64,000 nt of DNA from Adiantum capillus-veneris (taxonomy: Eukaryota > Streptophyta > Polypodiopsida > Polypodiales > Pteridaceae), in assembly GCA_014529385.2 (NCBI GenBank), contig CM043945.1:362312-426311 (forward strand), read 5' to 3'. Positions within the stretch are counted from its first letter, which is position 1. Every line of letters starts with the position of its first letter. Made by a program: the position numbers and the translations under genes. Below the pieces are notes generated by a model that worked only from the letters and a program-made list of their open reading frames with translations, was not told the DNA's origin and did no database searches. Below are positions 10,847 through 22,424 of the stretch, one piece after another.

Positions 10847-12448
10847 TTATGCATTTTTTTGTAACCAGTCCTACTAACATGTGCATATGACCTCCCTAAG
10901 TCCCTTTGTGCTTTATTTCAATTAAAAAAATCAAATGGTTAGTTAGAAACTCCCTTCTTTGCTTTTGGAGCCTCATAGGTGATTTCTGACTCTTGGAGCG
11001 CTTTTCCATGATGAAATTTCTTGATGATGACCAGCATAGCTCTATTATCCCTTGGGGGAACCTTGCCATGTGATTCTTGTTGGTTTTGGTTTTACTTGAG
11101 CTTCGTTTGGCGATTTGTCGCTCTGGAAGCACCCATGATTGTGTTCGCATGCCCCCGATGATTTGTAGTGGTCTACTACCATAGGATTTGGTTGTTGAAG
11201 GCCTTGGTAAGCCGCTAGCAAAGTTTGGTGGCAAACGGACGTCTCGCTTGGCTGTGAGAGCAGAGTGAGGCTTTACATTTTCGATGCCGTTTCTGAAGCT
11301 TAGGCCTACTTTTGGTCACCTTTTTGCCATGTAACCCATGTATCCTTGTAGAGCTCGTCGAGAAGCGCCTACCCATGACTTTTGGTATGATTCGGGTTAC
11401 TTTTGCCGGATTTCCTCTTTGTGGCTTCTTGCAGGGCTATAGAAGTTAGGGTTTTTCCCGTTGCCTTCTTGCCTCTTTCAAGCATCCAAGGTTGGTCTCC
11501 TAGGCTAGGGTAAACCCCCTATGAAGTCTTGTTGGTATTGGGTTAGCCGTTAGGTGGTTATCTACGCTCACAGGTCTCTACCCTGCAAACCTCGTTGGAG
11601 TTCTATGCTAGTTTTGGCGACAAAATATCACATATGCATGAAGAGCATAAGGAGTCTACATCTCATATCTGGTAGTCATCGAATGACTGTGCGCAGCGTA
11701 TCAGCTGCTGGAAGTCCTGTGCGCTCTAGGTGGCTAGAGCTCTCTCGCACAAGTGAATAGTAGAAATGAGCTCTAAGTGGAGTGAAAAATTCTTATAATG
11801 GGGGTCCCCGAACCACTTTTCATGAAATTTGACATGTGTTCCTAACTTTTCGCGAAACACGGTTTAGACTCAAAAAGCTCTCCATTTGGACTCCATTTGG
11901 ACTCCATTTGCCCAATTTCTAAGAATTTTGACGATTCGGTCAAAATCTGGTCACAACACGCCTCCCGCTTCATTCTCATAATTACACCCCCACTGCACCC
12001 TGGGTTGTTTTCTAGTCACTGATCATCCCCATCTTTTTTGTTTTTCATTACGATCGCATTTCACCTGCTTTTTGTATCTTTAAAGTTTTCCTGCCAATAA
12101 TTAGTAAATTTAAAAGGAAAATAGTAAAATCAACCCAAAAAAACCCCAAAAATAAAATAAATCAAAAACTTCACCCCGACACATTATGTACACTCATACG
12201 TAATTTTTATGGCCGGATTTCTCTGTTTTACCAATATTTTGCCCAAAAAAAGGCTATTTTTATATATATACATACACTTATCGGCCCCATTTTGGCGTTT
12301 GGCCTCATATCTCCATAGATTAATGCTATATAAGGGCATATGTACTTTGGTTAGTCTAGAAAATTTCACAATCAAACGTAAATCCCTTAAAAATAGTCAA
12401 ACATGCCCTTTTTGCTGCTTTTTACTGTCATCGGGTCCGCATTGAGAA

Positions 12449-12481
<33 letters not shown>

Positions 12482-12646
12482 TCAGAGTCCTCTTGGATGA
12501 CAAGGTATTTCCTCGGGGTATATGCTGTGCATGGGTAAAAAAATACGTGCTAATGCATGGCCTTGTAACATGGCCCTACCTGATGCATACGCGGTCAATG
12601 CATGGTAAAAGTAATGCTGTGTGAGAGGAGGGAATAAGCAAGACGC
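10847..12646. other. Gypsy A non-coding interior
   Basis: No convincing gene. Short frames at 10896-11234 (-) and 11554-11760 (+) are unrecognised. A triplicated GGACTCCATTT word lies at 11887-11915. The poly-C tract is listed separately. Confidence 0.5.
12451..12478. repeat. Poly-C tract (28 C)
   Basis: An uninterrupted run of 28 cytosines, hence poly-G on the minus strand, which is the sense strand of gypsy A. Such a run can form a G-quadruplex, and its length in an assembly is unreliable. Confidence 0.9.
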
Positions 12647-13437
12647 TTATTGGCATTCGACGTCAAGGTTTCCTGTTTGTTGTTGGTTTGGTTGGTAGAT
12701 TTTCTTTGCAATTAAAAGTTGTAATTCTGCCGCTCTTTGTTTGATCGTCTTCTTTGCAAAGGTGTCTTGGTTTTCCCTACTGTAGGTATGACCGTTGTGG
12801 TCTCCGTGGAGAGAATTGTTGTGGCTGATGTCGCCATAATGTTTGTCTCTTTTGCTTGCCATTTGTAGCTTTGTTTTGGATGTGTTTTTAGGTTTATGGC
12901 CTCTTTTTTCGTCTTGGTGGCTGTTCTGTTGATTGGCATCCACACAGATTGATTTGCCGATCTCGTTTGTCTGGCTGCTGGTTGTGCTTGTACTGAAGGG
13001 AGTTCCTGTAGCATTGCCTTGGGGATCCAAATGCGTTTCTCATGTAGTTGGCGATTGAGCATGTTATTCGGTATGCATATCTGTTTGATGACTCTGTTTG
13101 GTGTTTGATTAACCTGGTTTTTTAGAGGCTGTCTGCTATTGCACTGTGGCTTGTAGGCTCGTTCACGTAGATCTTTCCGTACCCGTACTTGTTGTTTGCT
13201 TGTTGCTGACTTTGATTTATTCTTTGTCGCCCGTGGTATCTCATTTTTTGATTGAAGATAGTTGGCTGTTTCTTGTTTATCATTCGTAGGTATCTTTTGC
13301 TGGTTAAGTGGCATCCATCTATTTTTCTCTTGATCAAGTGATTGTGGCACCATTATTGGTTCTTTCGGGTTGTCCCAGCAAAGGCTACCACTTGGTGTTC
13401 TTATGCTTGTTGAAATCTGGCTATATTCGAACTCCAA
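12647..13437 (-). pseudogene. Gypsy A basic ORF with recurring W-(I/M)-P motif
   Basis: A 241-codon frame starting MEFEYSQISTS, overlapped by a second 127-codon frame at 13030-12647 that begins at the same kind of motif, so a frameshift is likely. It is very rich in K, Q, N and T with no obvious fold. At spaced intervals it repeats a short pattern: 'EKNRWMPLN', 'EKRIWIPKAM', 'NQSVWMPIN'. The gypsy C ORFs at 38040-37388 show the same pattern ('GQKKLWLPKPQ', 'GNQRIWLPKMPG'), so it is a shared feature of the family. It lies between the integrase/second protease-like segment and the palindrome region. Function unknown; a nucleic-acid-binding role would suit the charge but is only a guess. Confidence 0.5.
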
Positions 13438-13538
13438 TCTATCTTCACATTATATTCTTTCTGCCATGGTTGTTCCAACAACATTGGGTGTAGTGTGCTC
13501 GCATCCTCACCCACATAAAACTTGTGGGGATAAACATT

Positions 13539-14447
13539 CTAATGTACTTGTATATGCAATATCATCCAGCCCAATGTGCTTAATGAATTTGAGATACTGC
13601 TTTCCAGCGTTTGTTGAGTAGGATGGAGTTGATCTTTGAGCTGGAGCTGATTATATAATTTGCAAGAAATCAGATTTGCTTGACCTCCACAATCAAGCAA
13701 TGCCGTCGATTCAACTTGATTGCTATCCACTTTGGCTGCAATTATTGGGTCCACTGTGTCTTCACCAAAATTCGTCAATCGAATAGCATTTATTCGCAAC
13801 GGTGATACACTTTGTTGTTGTTGTCGTAGAAGCCTTCTTTTTGCAATGCGTTCTTTTGCTTCTGCTTGTGCTTCTTCTCGTACCCTCTGTTTCTCCTTCA
13901 TCCGTTTTTTTTCTTGATGGATTTGTTGAAGCATATCCTGTGTTAGTGGTAAATGATACTTTTTTAACTGACACCCACTAATCCAATTTGGCATTTCTTC
14001 TCCTGTCAATGTAGCAAGTTTGACAGGTCCACTTTGTGATAAGCCACTAATCACAAAGGGTCCCATCCCTCGCTTTTTAATTTTTTTTGCATGTTGCTTC
14101 AAAGTATAAGCAAGTACATAATCACCTGTTTTGAACCCTTTCGTACATACATGCTTGTCAAAAAATTCCTTTTGTCTTCTCTTGTAAGCGTAGATCGAAG
14201 CTATAGCTCTCAGTCGAAGTTCATCTAGCTTTTCAAGATCATGTATTCTTGAAGACAACTCATGGCCTATCCATTCTAAGCGTTTTGCTACTCGTAGAGT
14301 TGGAATCAAAAACTCTATGGGTAATATAGCATTTAGACCAAACACTATGTTGTACGGTGTGGTTCCGATTGATGTTTTGTAAGCTACCCTGTATGCCCAT
14401 AGTGTTGAGTGTAATTTTTTATCCCAGTTTGTCCTTGATTGATACAA
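13539..14447 (-). pseudogene. Gypsy A integrase C-terminus fused in frame to a protease-like segment
   Basis: A 302-codon frame. The first ~130 residues are the gypsy integrase C-terminal region: 'LWAYRVAYKTSIGTTPYNIVFG' broken into 'LWAYRVAYKTSIG' and 'TPYNIVFGLNAILPIE' matches the usual plant gypsy block, followed by the 'GPFVISGL...VKLATLTGEE' barrel-like end and no chromodomain. A charged linker (EKKRMKEKQRVREEAQAEAKE) follows. The last ~75 residues contain 'VESTALLDCGGQANLISCKL', which resembles the flap and active-site start of retroviral-type aspartic protease (usual D-S/T-G; here D-C-G). The frame then stops. So integrase is followed by a protease-like piece, the reverse of the normal order. 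This may be a rearranged copy or a family feature. Confidence 0.7.
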
Positions 14448-15086
14448 TTTTAGTCAAAATAGTGCATAGGGTTTTATTTGTGGCCTCAGCTTGTCCATTT
14501 GCCTGTGGATGATATGGAGCGATTTCTTATGTATGACCATGAATTCCTCTAGCAGATATTCAATGACTTCATTAAGAAAATGTGTTCCTCGATCAATGAC
14601 AATTTCTATTGGTAATCCATATCATACAAAGACATTCTCATAAAAAAATTGTGTAGTGGTTCTTGCGTCTGCTTTTTGTGTTCCTTTGGCTTCAGCCCAT
14701 TTTGTGAGATAGTCCGTAGCCATGATGATATATTGGGTATGGGTGCGATACGGAGGGGGTGAAATAGATCCCACAAAATTGATTCCCCATTTTTTCCAAA
14801 TTTCTTTGGTGGTGATAGAGACTCCCGCTCTGCTGTCAAGAATAGCTTTGGATACTACTCCCTGGAATTCTATTGGTAGTGTGGTATTTCCATCTTCTCC
14901 CTCGCAATATTCTCCAACCTTGTTTAAAGGTACTGGCCTAGTGTTTAGTTGAGACTTGTCCAATTCTCTGATCCCTTCTTGAAGCTTCGAGGTAGGGTCT
15001 TTTACTCCAAATTTTTCTAAGCATTTGCCTACAGTTGTCCACCCTGTTAGCTTCATTTTCTTCCCGGATTCGCTTCCATAGGTCAT
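14448..15086 (-). pseudogene. Gypsy A protease start joined to integrase core; RT and RNase H deleted
   Basis: The 154-codon frame at 15086-14622 has 'VVSKAILDSRAGVSITTKEIW' (split here as VVSKAILDSRAG / VSITTKEIW), the start of an aspartic protease with DSRAG in place of D-S/T-G-A. After 'WKKWG' it runs straight into the integrase core 'INFVGSISPP...ATDYLTKWAEAKGTQ', with the first catalytic Asp. Below 14622, in shifted frames, lie 'VIDRGTHFLNEV' (second Asp) and 'ANGQAEATNK' (catalytic Glu). The whole reverse transcriptase and RNase H, normally over 500 residues, is absent at the junction near 14790. The integrase catalytic D-D-E is recognisable but the frame is broken at about 14620 and 14470. 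Confidence 0.8.
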
Positions 15087-15645
15087 CTAGACTGTTACAA
15101 TCCTTACCCATTTCTACCAATGTTTTAGGCTGGAAACCATCAATTGTCTCATTTGTTGTATTTGGCACTATGATAGGTTCTCTCCTAGACTCAGAGGCAG
15201 TCGTGAGTCTCTCCTTTGTGTCTACTTGTTTCTCTAGAGTTGGTTTGATAGGGGTTGGATCTGGGACCTCGTGCCAACTTGCAGGTTTACCAAGCGGATT
15301 TTCTATCAAGGATTGGGCTGTTTCAATCATCTCTTGACACATTTCCAACCTCTGTTTTTCTATTTCTGCATATGGATAAGTCATCCATCTTTGCTCTTGG
15401 TTTTGGTTGTTTTTGAGTCTGGCTTCGTATGCTTTTAAAAGTGCGTCCAACTGCTCATTTACTTTTTCTATCAGCACTGATCCTCCCGATCTTGCACTTT
15501 TGGGTTCTACTATTTCCTTGGCTCCTTTGGTTGTAGCAGCGTGTGAACTTAAACTAGTTAGATCCTCTGACTCCTCCAATCTATCCTTTGTGTGTTTTAA
15601 CTCCTTGGGTAGAGTCGTTTGCTCTTGTTCTCTCCTGGCTTTCAT
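15087..15645 (-). pseudogene. Gypsy A gag-pol linker region
   Basis: The open frame 15645-14938 (235 codons) links nucleocapsid to protease. It is hydrophilic, E/K/Q/T-rich, with a predicted helical stretch around 'EKVNEQLDALLKAYEARLKN' and a second around 'EIEKQRLEMCQEMIETAQSL'. No known domain. The frame changes before the protease motif at about 14840, so a shift separates the two. Confidence 0.6.
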
Positions 15646-16481
15646 ACGCGCCTTTCTAGCTTTCCAAGTGCTTCTCTAATTTTCCATACTGCACTTGGGG
15701 CATCGGTCTTTGGCTCTTCAATTATGGGTTCGTTTGTCATTCTTTGAGCTTGTGCTCGTGTCACTGCCTGAATAGGTATTACTGTCTCGTTTTTTGACCC
15801 TCCACCGGAAGGCACTGCTTCTAGCATGTTTAAAGTAGTTTTTGCTCCTTTGCTCGGGTTCTTAGGGCAATCAGGAATCAAGTGAGTAATTCCACACTCG
15901 GTGCAATACGCGTTGACTCTAATGATTTCATCGTGAGGACAATCCCTTAGCCAATGGTCTTCGCCACACTTATAGCAGGGTCCCTTAGGCTGTTGAGGTG
16001 CTCCTTGAGCTCCTCTCTGTTGGTATGCATGCCTCTGTCGGCCCATGCCTCTGTTGGCTATGAACAACAGTGTTCGTTCATCCAAGCTATATCTTCCTTC
16101 TCTTGCTACTTGTGCAGCTGTTGGTGGTCCTGTACTTCTAATCATGCTCCAAGGTTCTGGCTTTGTGGGTTCTTCCGGTGGATAATAGACAGGATTTTTT
16201 GCATAACCGTTGGAATCATCATAATATGCATGCATAGGTACCAAAGCCTTCTCTTCTGGTTTGTTTACCGTTGGTGTGTATCTTATGTTGATCGATCGTA
16301 ATCCTGGTAGGGGTGGTTGTTGCCCCAATACTGGTTGTGGTCTTTCAACACCTACAGGTCCTGGTAGGTTACCTGCTTGATACCTAGGCATCGATGGAAG
16401 TTGAGGAGATGCTACCTTAGCTTGGGGAGCATAAGGTCGCTCTCTCACATATCCCTTGTTATAATAACATTCCTCCGTCAC
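15642..16481 (-). pseudogene. Gypsy A Gag nucleocapsid with two zinc knuckles
   Basis: A 279-codon frame, Pro/Gln/Tyr-rich in its first 150 residues. It then carries 'CYKCGEDHWLRDC' and 'CTECGITHLIPDC'. Both fit CX2CX3HX4C, one residue shorter between C2 and H than the classic CX2CX4HX4C. Such knuckles bind the retroelement RNA during packaging. The downstream sequence 'CPKNPSKGAKTTLNML' leads into the linker. It is separated from the capsid frame by a short gap, consistent with one frameshift in a single ancestral gag. Confidence 0.8.
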
Positions 16482-16490
16482 ATGGTTTGT

Positions 16491-17183
16491 TTATTTTTGT
16501 TCAATTGCACACCACTTCGGCTGCTTAGCCTGAGGCTTGGCATACATATTAATTTTTTTTAGCACTTCCTCCAGAAGCTGCTCCTGGCTTACAGCTACTT
16601 CTCCTTTCGGTGCTATCTTAGTGGACTTGTTTCCACTTTGTTGTGAGGATGAATCGTCATCAAGATCCTTGAATTCACCCTCCTTGTAGACCGCACAATT
16701 GTCTACAAGGTAAAGAGCCTCCTTAGTTAACTCATTTAACACTGTGCTCCTCTTCATATGTAAGTCCTTCTGGAGATCTGCGTTCCTCAGTCCTTGAATA
16801 AATATAAGCATAAGTCTGGACTGGGTTGGCAGTTCTTCCATAGGGCAGAACTTCTCATATCTTTTTAGTCGTAGGGCTGCCTTTCGCACAGATTCCCCTT
16901 CTTTCTGTTTGAATTTATGGATTTGTGAGTCTGTATTATGAGCTAACCCCCTTTGTGAGAATTCCTCAATAAACTCGTCAAAAACCTTCTTTATAGACTC
17001 AAAATGTCTACGCTCCATAGAGTCAAACCAAGTAGCGGCATCCTCTTCTAGGGTAAGTCCAAACCTTGCAAATTGAGTAGCGAAGTCCAAAACTTCTTCA
17101 GCTCTAATTACAGGCACAAAGGCTGCTACACAATCCCTAGGATCTTTGTTTCCAGTGTATTTCTTGTTTACCCTTATTTGCAC
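16491..17183 (-). pseudogene. Gypsy A Gag capsid (Retrotrans_gag)
   Basis: A 230-codon frame with the standard plant gypsy capsid pattern: 'FARFGLTLEEDAATWFDSM' followed by 'F..FIEEFSQRGLA', 'FKQKEGESVRKAALRLKRY' and 'LMLIFIQGLRNADLQKDL'. This is the particle-forming domain. It is followed on the same strand by the nucleocapsid frame after about 10 bases. The N-terminal part of gag lies at higher coordinates in broken frames. Confidence 0.85.
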
Positions 17184-18474
17184 CTGAGAAGGTCTAATTC
17201 TACAATGGTCTACAAAATCTCATCATTGGTTCTTCTTGTCCTACTCAATACCTCCTCTAGCCTTCGATAGTGGGAGGGTTCCTCTCCCAGAGGTGCCCCT
17301 AAGCCATAATTTCTGACAGTTCTTGCAAGAGGTGGTTCATCTCTTCGAACTCTTTCTATGGGTTGTCTTCCGGGATTTGTCGACTCTTGAGTTTTTGGCT
17401 TACTCTTACCTTGATACTGTGAATAGAGTGGTGGTTCTTGTAAATCTCTTAGCCCTCGTGCGGCTGGATAACCATATCTGTTTTGGTATTGTTCTAATGT
17501 CGCACTTTCTTGAAGCCATGCCTGCGATGATGGTTGGGTTGCCTGATGGTTCTGGTAGTTGATGGTCTGCTACCGGTTAGAATGTGATGTTGTCTTCACT
17601 CCTCTGAAAATGGGTTTGCTGACTTGCTAGGGATATAGGTGGACCTTGGTACTTCTTCGGTGGCATATGTTGATGTTTCTGGAACTGTTGCCTTTTCTAC
17701 CTCCTCTGGGAGAATTCGTTTGTATTCTTGCCCGTACCTGTCAACAAAAATGATATCCTTCCCCATAGCAATTTCATAAGAGAACAAGTAAAGAACCTTG
17801 TCTTTGCTTAATTCATTTGGGTAGGGTAATTTGCATCAAAAATAAGAGACTACTCCCTCGCTCTCATGCTTGTAAATTCCCACATTCTCATTATAGGTAG
17901 AGACCCTGGTTGTTTTTAATTAATACATAAAAAGAGCTCCAGGTCGATCAATTTTTGGAGGCGGATCTTGAGCCTCTGAGACCATTTTTCCTTTTGCCAC
18001 ATTATCTCCATATCTGTTGTAATCCTCAGGGTTACTAACTATTAGATAGTGGTTCCCCTTTTCGTCTCGGAATCTATCTCCATCATCATAGACTTGAATT
18101 ATCTCCAGTCTTTGAGAAGGTCTTTCCTCTAAACAAATACACTTGCATCCTCGACAGTCAGAATAAACTAGGGTTCCCCTAGAGTTTGTTCCTTATTATA
18201 TTGAACTTGGCATTGTTCAAAGGGTTTTGGGAGGTACTTCCTCCTAGCATTGGTCCTTCACCAGAGAAACCTCCTGGCTGTTGACTACCATCATGAAGAA
18301 GGACTTATCTGATGAAGTGTCAGTATCACTACCTTCCTCAATGATTGGGGCTAATGGATCTACCCTTGCCTGGGTTACACTTTCTTCAGCGGATACTAAG
18401 CTACCTTGATCACCTTCCACTTTTTGGTCTCTAGGAATGTGTCTTCCTGATCTTAAATTCATCAAACTTAGCAA
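17184..18474 (-). pseudogene. Gypsy A Gag N-terminal region, broken
   Basis: Frames at 18474-18244 (with 'MNLRSGRHIPRDQK', a typical gypsy Gag start, then an acidic 'EEGSDTDTSSDKS'), about 18210-17880 and 17787-17596. The middle frame has 'VYDDGDRFRDEKGNHYLIV' and 'YNRYGDNVAKGKM'; the last has 'IIFVDRYGQEYKRIL'. Short repeats of the form Y/V-x-D-x-x-G-x-x-Y also appear in the gypsy C ORF at 38619-40331. The homologous region of gypsy B is at 25830-26760. The element ends at about 18483 without a leader, primer site or 5' LTR. Confidence 0.65.
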
Positions 18475-20928
18475 TGCAATTTATCACAAATCCAACCACT
18501 CACCTGGCAAGGGATCAGTTTCCTCTACATGCTCCCCATAGAGAGTAGTAGCTTGATGCTCATCTAGCACCACCTCAGCGGCTTCTAACTGAGCATCCTC
18601 TCCAATCTCCTCCATTGATGCCGCTGTGATTGGCACATGGTAGCCCTCATACGTCCGTGCACTACGAGGGGCTACCTCTATGACGTACCACCAGTTTGAT
18701 GCAGACTTTGTAGGATGAAATATCACCTGAGAGCCACATAACATACATAAGTGCTTCCATACACATAACTTCTAAAATTGGATGTTAAATATTTACATAT
18801 TTACTTGTTCACAATGCTTGGGTATTACAAAAGTCTCTTAGGTCGGTCCATTTTTTAGTTGAATCCACCTCAAGGAAACTAGACTCTCCTCTGCGCATAG
18901 TAGTATTGAGACCCTCCATGTTTATCTTGAACCATTGCACGTCAAACAAGTCGACAAAAAATCCTCTATAATTGATCCTCAAAATCTCTTGTAGCATGCC
19001 GAAGTAAGTGAGTTCAGCCACCACAGGATCTGTATCAGAGGACCGTTGTCGACTAGATTGTTCAAATTTTGCCATGATTTCACAATCTTGTAAAACGCTT
19101 TTTGTCAATCTATTCCATCCTAAAATGTGGATCTTTACACCATGTTGTTGTGTATGACTTATACTACAACCAACAAAGATTATGAGTGGCCGTTCAAACA
19201 TCTAGAAAGTTGCTAGTCGTACATTGCAAACTTACCTTGGTTGCGCAACCCCAAGAGTACTCCCACTCTTACTCAGTCACTTCTTTATCGCACTGTTGTG
19301 CGCTTTTCAATTGGTTGTGAAACCATCTTAAGCTCATGAATGTTTGTAGGTCCCGCTGAATAATGCATTGGTTGTCGTCTTCCCTGCCTCCACTCGATTC
19401 GTACCCTTTGTTGCTCTTGCTTTGCATCCTCGTGTTGTGAAATCCACTTTTACATCACTGGATTGTGAAGCATGCAAAATCGGTTGATTTTAGCCTCTAG
19501 ATCTTTCAACATCTACTTCTCAACACCGAGATTGCACATGACAATCCCAGATATGCACTCATCATCTATAGTTCGCCATAGCGTGTCTCGGGCTTTATCA
19601 AATTTGTCTAGCCACTCTCCAATGTAAACTAGGGACTCTGATACCAACCAACCTTCTGCCATGCTACCCTCTCGACGTGCCTTCTGACACACATGAGCGT
19701 TTTCATGAAACATTCTAAAAAGAACATCCATCTGGAATGTACCGTGCCAGCTATTTCCACCTCATCAACTATCTAAACAAGAAGATGCACCTGAACGTTT
19801 AGCATGGTAGTAGGAAAGTGTTTCTCAAATAGTGTTTATTTTGGTGAATGGTATGGAATCTACATTGATCTCCTTCTGTAAGATCCATTGCACCAACTTT
19901 TCAACTTTGTATATTGTGTTACGAACGTCAGGAGACAAACATCCCTCAATGGCCACCAATAAAATAAAATGTAAAACACGTCTAGCAATGATATTAAAGT
20001 CTACACACAAATTTGTTATACAATTCTCACTATGATATATTCCACTTCAAACATACCTGACACATTTTATGCCAGCGGCGTGTGACTTCAAACCAGTAAG
20101 CTTCCCTTATTTAGTGAAACACGTTCGGAACGAGTGCATTACGCCAGTGGGGGTCCACACAAATTGAATGGTCTCTTTTACCGTTTGCTTTCTTGGGCTC
20201 CTGTCAAAATCCATGGCACTTTAGAGAGTTTTATCGATACATCGGGTGCTGTCTGTGGCCAATAGTGCTCCATAAAATCCACATTTCTAAGGTCAACTTT
20301 GTCTTCCAAAGTATCTTTCTTGCCGATCAGATGGTCCCACAACAAATTACCCACATTCTTGAATATGTGCATTGGATTGAGCAAGTGATTGATCATGAGT
20401 CTGGGCCATTGCGTAACTCATGATTCTCTAGAAGATATGCTTGATGACCTTCATAGGTTTGCTTCTTCAATGAGGGCGCCCGTTGACGTCATTAATTCTA
20501 GGTCCACATGTGACACATGATCTGTATCTGCTTGTTTGAAGCCCTGCATGTATACACATGACAATAGATAAGCTTGAGGAAAACCAAGATTTATAGTGTT
20601 TGAGTTTAAGTGTAAATCACCTGAGCATTCTATTAGTCCGCGACAGTCATGCATGGTCCACATTAGAATGCCTCTGATCAAAGAATTCCATCGACTCGTG
20701 TGCCGGCTCATATCCACCACTTGTATGCCAATCCACAATTGTTATAGCTCTTCCAATAGTGGATAAAGATACACATCCATATTCTTCAGTTTATACCGCC
20801 TCGACACAATCAAGCTTAGAAACAGGTGACCCTTCTTGGTAGTCAACCACAGGGGAATGTTGTAGTTGATGATGACAACGGGCCATACATTGTAAGATGT
20901 TGATCTCTAACCAAATGGATTTACGCCA

Positions 20929-21068
20929 TGTTGAGCTTATATGTGAAGCTACTCAATATATGGCTTCTCTATATATGGCACCCAGGTCCCCTCTATATAT
21001 ACATCATCTCATGTGTGTATTCTACACACTTTGGGGTTCTACTTCTGTGTTCTCTCCTTCTCTCAACA
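20929..21068 (+). repeat. 5' LTR of the non-coding retrotransposon
   Basis: 140 bp, TG...CA, identical by eye to 23635-23774. Confidence 0.95.
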
Positions 21069-21080
21069 TGGTATCAGAGC
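21069..21080 (+). promoter_or_regulatory. Primer binding site, tRNA-iMet
   Basis: TGGTATCAGAGC follows the 5' LTR with no spacer, as in the copia derivative at 6832. Confidence 0.95.
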
Positions 21081-21083
21081 AGT

Positions 21084-22140
21084 ACGTTTTTGTTTTCAAT
21101 TTTTCTCCTAATCAAAATCGATTTTGCAAAAACTACCCTCGCGAGAGACCAGAATCGATGTGATCTACAACTTTGCAGAAGGAAGTTTTTTCAAATTCTG
21201 CACCGATTTTGAGTTATCGTTCGCGGACTGCGTACATACCTGAAAAGCAACTTCCGCTTTTTGTTTTTGATTTTTGTGCTAATTGAAAACGATTTTGCAG
21301 AAACTACCTGTGCAAGAGACCGGAATCAATGTGGTCTACAACTTTGCAGAAGGAAGTTTTTTCAAATTCTGCACCGATTTTGAGTTATCGTTCGCGGACT
21401 GCGTACATACCTGAAAAGCAACTTCCGCTTTTTGTTTTTGATTTTTGTGCTAATTGAAAATGATTTTGCAGAAACTACCCGCTACAGAGACTGGAATCGA
21501 TGTGGTCTACAACTTTGCAGAAGGAAGTTTCTTCAAATTCTGCACCGATTTTGAGTTATCGTTCGCGGACTGCGTACATACCTGAAAAGCAACTTTTACT
21601 TTTTGTTTTTGATTTTTCTGCTAATTGAAAACGATTTTGTAGAAACTACCCGCGTAAGAGACCGGAATCGATGTGGTCTACAACTTTGCAGAAGAAAGTT
21701 TTTTCAAATTCTGCACCGATTTTGAGTTATCGTTCACGGACTGCGTACATACTTGAAAAGCAACTTTCGCTTTTTGTTTTTTGATTTTTTTGGCTAATTG
21801 AAAACGATTTTGCAAAAACTACCCTCCAAGGAGACCGGAATCGATGTGGTCTACAACTTTGTTGAAGGAAGTGTTTTCAAATTCTGCACCGATCTTGAGT
21901 TATCGTTCGCGGACTGCGTACATACATAAAAATCAATTTCCGTTTTTTTGTTTTTGATTTTTCTGCTTATTGAAAACGATTTTGCAGAAACTACCCGCGT
22001 GAGAGACCGGAATCGATGTGTTCTACAACTTTGCAGAAGAAACTATCCGCGATGGGAGACCGGAATCGATGTGGTCTATAACTTTGCTGAAGAAAGTTTC
22101 TCTAAATTCTGCACCGATTTTGGGTTATCGTTTCGGACTG
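21084..22140 (+). repeat. 171-bp tandem repeat, about six copies
   Basis: The landmark GGAATCGATGTGGTCTACAA recurs with starts near 21152, 21322, 21492, 21663, 21837 and 22009, a spacing of 170-174 bp. A partial copy follows at about 22064. Each unit contains AACGATTTTGCAGAAACTACC and TGAGTTATCGTTCGCGGACT. The units lie directly behind the primer site, where a packaging or leader signal would be expected. Confidence 0.9.
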
Positions 22141-22424
22141 AGAATATGTTTGAAAATCAAAATTTTACTTTTTGCTTTTGATTTTTCTCATAATTGAAAA
22201 CTTCTCAATTATATTTTTCTTCATCAATTATATATTTGTTACTGACGTAACTTTGCTGCAGAAGCCAGTTACACATCGTTCCGATTCAGTCGAGCCGTTG
22301 ATGATCGTCCAAATTCTATTGAGCTAATGTTGGTACATGATCTTTTGTTATATGATATACTAGTTCATTGATTCTCGTATAATTATTCTTTTAGAGATAT
22401 AGTTTACGTCGTTTTATTGATAAT

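Larger units (their letters stand above)
3249..18483 (-). mobile_element. Gypsy A: 5'-truncated non-chromoviral Ty3/gypsy retrotransposon
   Basis: Read on the minus strand, the order is: gag N-terminus (18474-17184), capsid (17183-16491), two-knuckle nucleocapsid (16481-15642), linker, protease start fused to integrase, integrase C-terminus continuing into a second protease-like segment, a basic 'W-I/M-P' repeat ORF (13437-12647), non-coding sequence with palindromes (10846-9949), a long coiled-coil accessory ORF (9791-4267), a purine tract and the 3' LTR (4166-3249). No 5' LTR or primer site is present; the element stops at about 18483, where CACTA transposase sequence resumes. Reverse transcriptase and RNase H are missing. 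The lack of a chromodomain, the accessory ORF 3' of pol and tRNA-Asp priming in related copies B and C suggest the Athila/Tat/Ogre side of gypsy. Confidence 0.8.
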
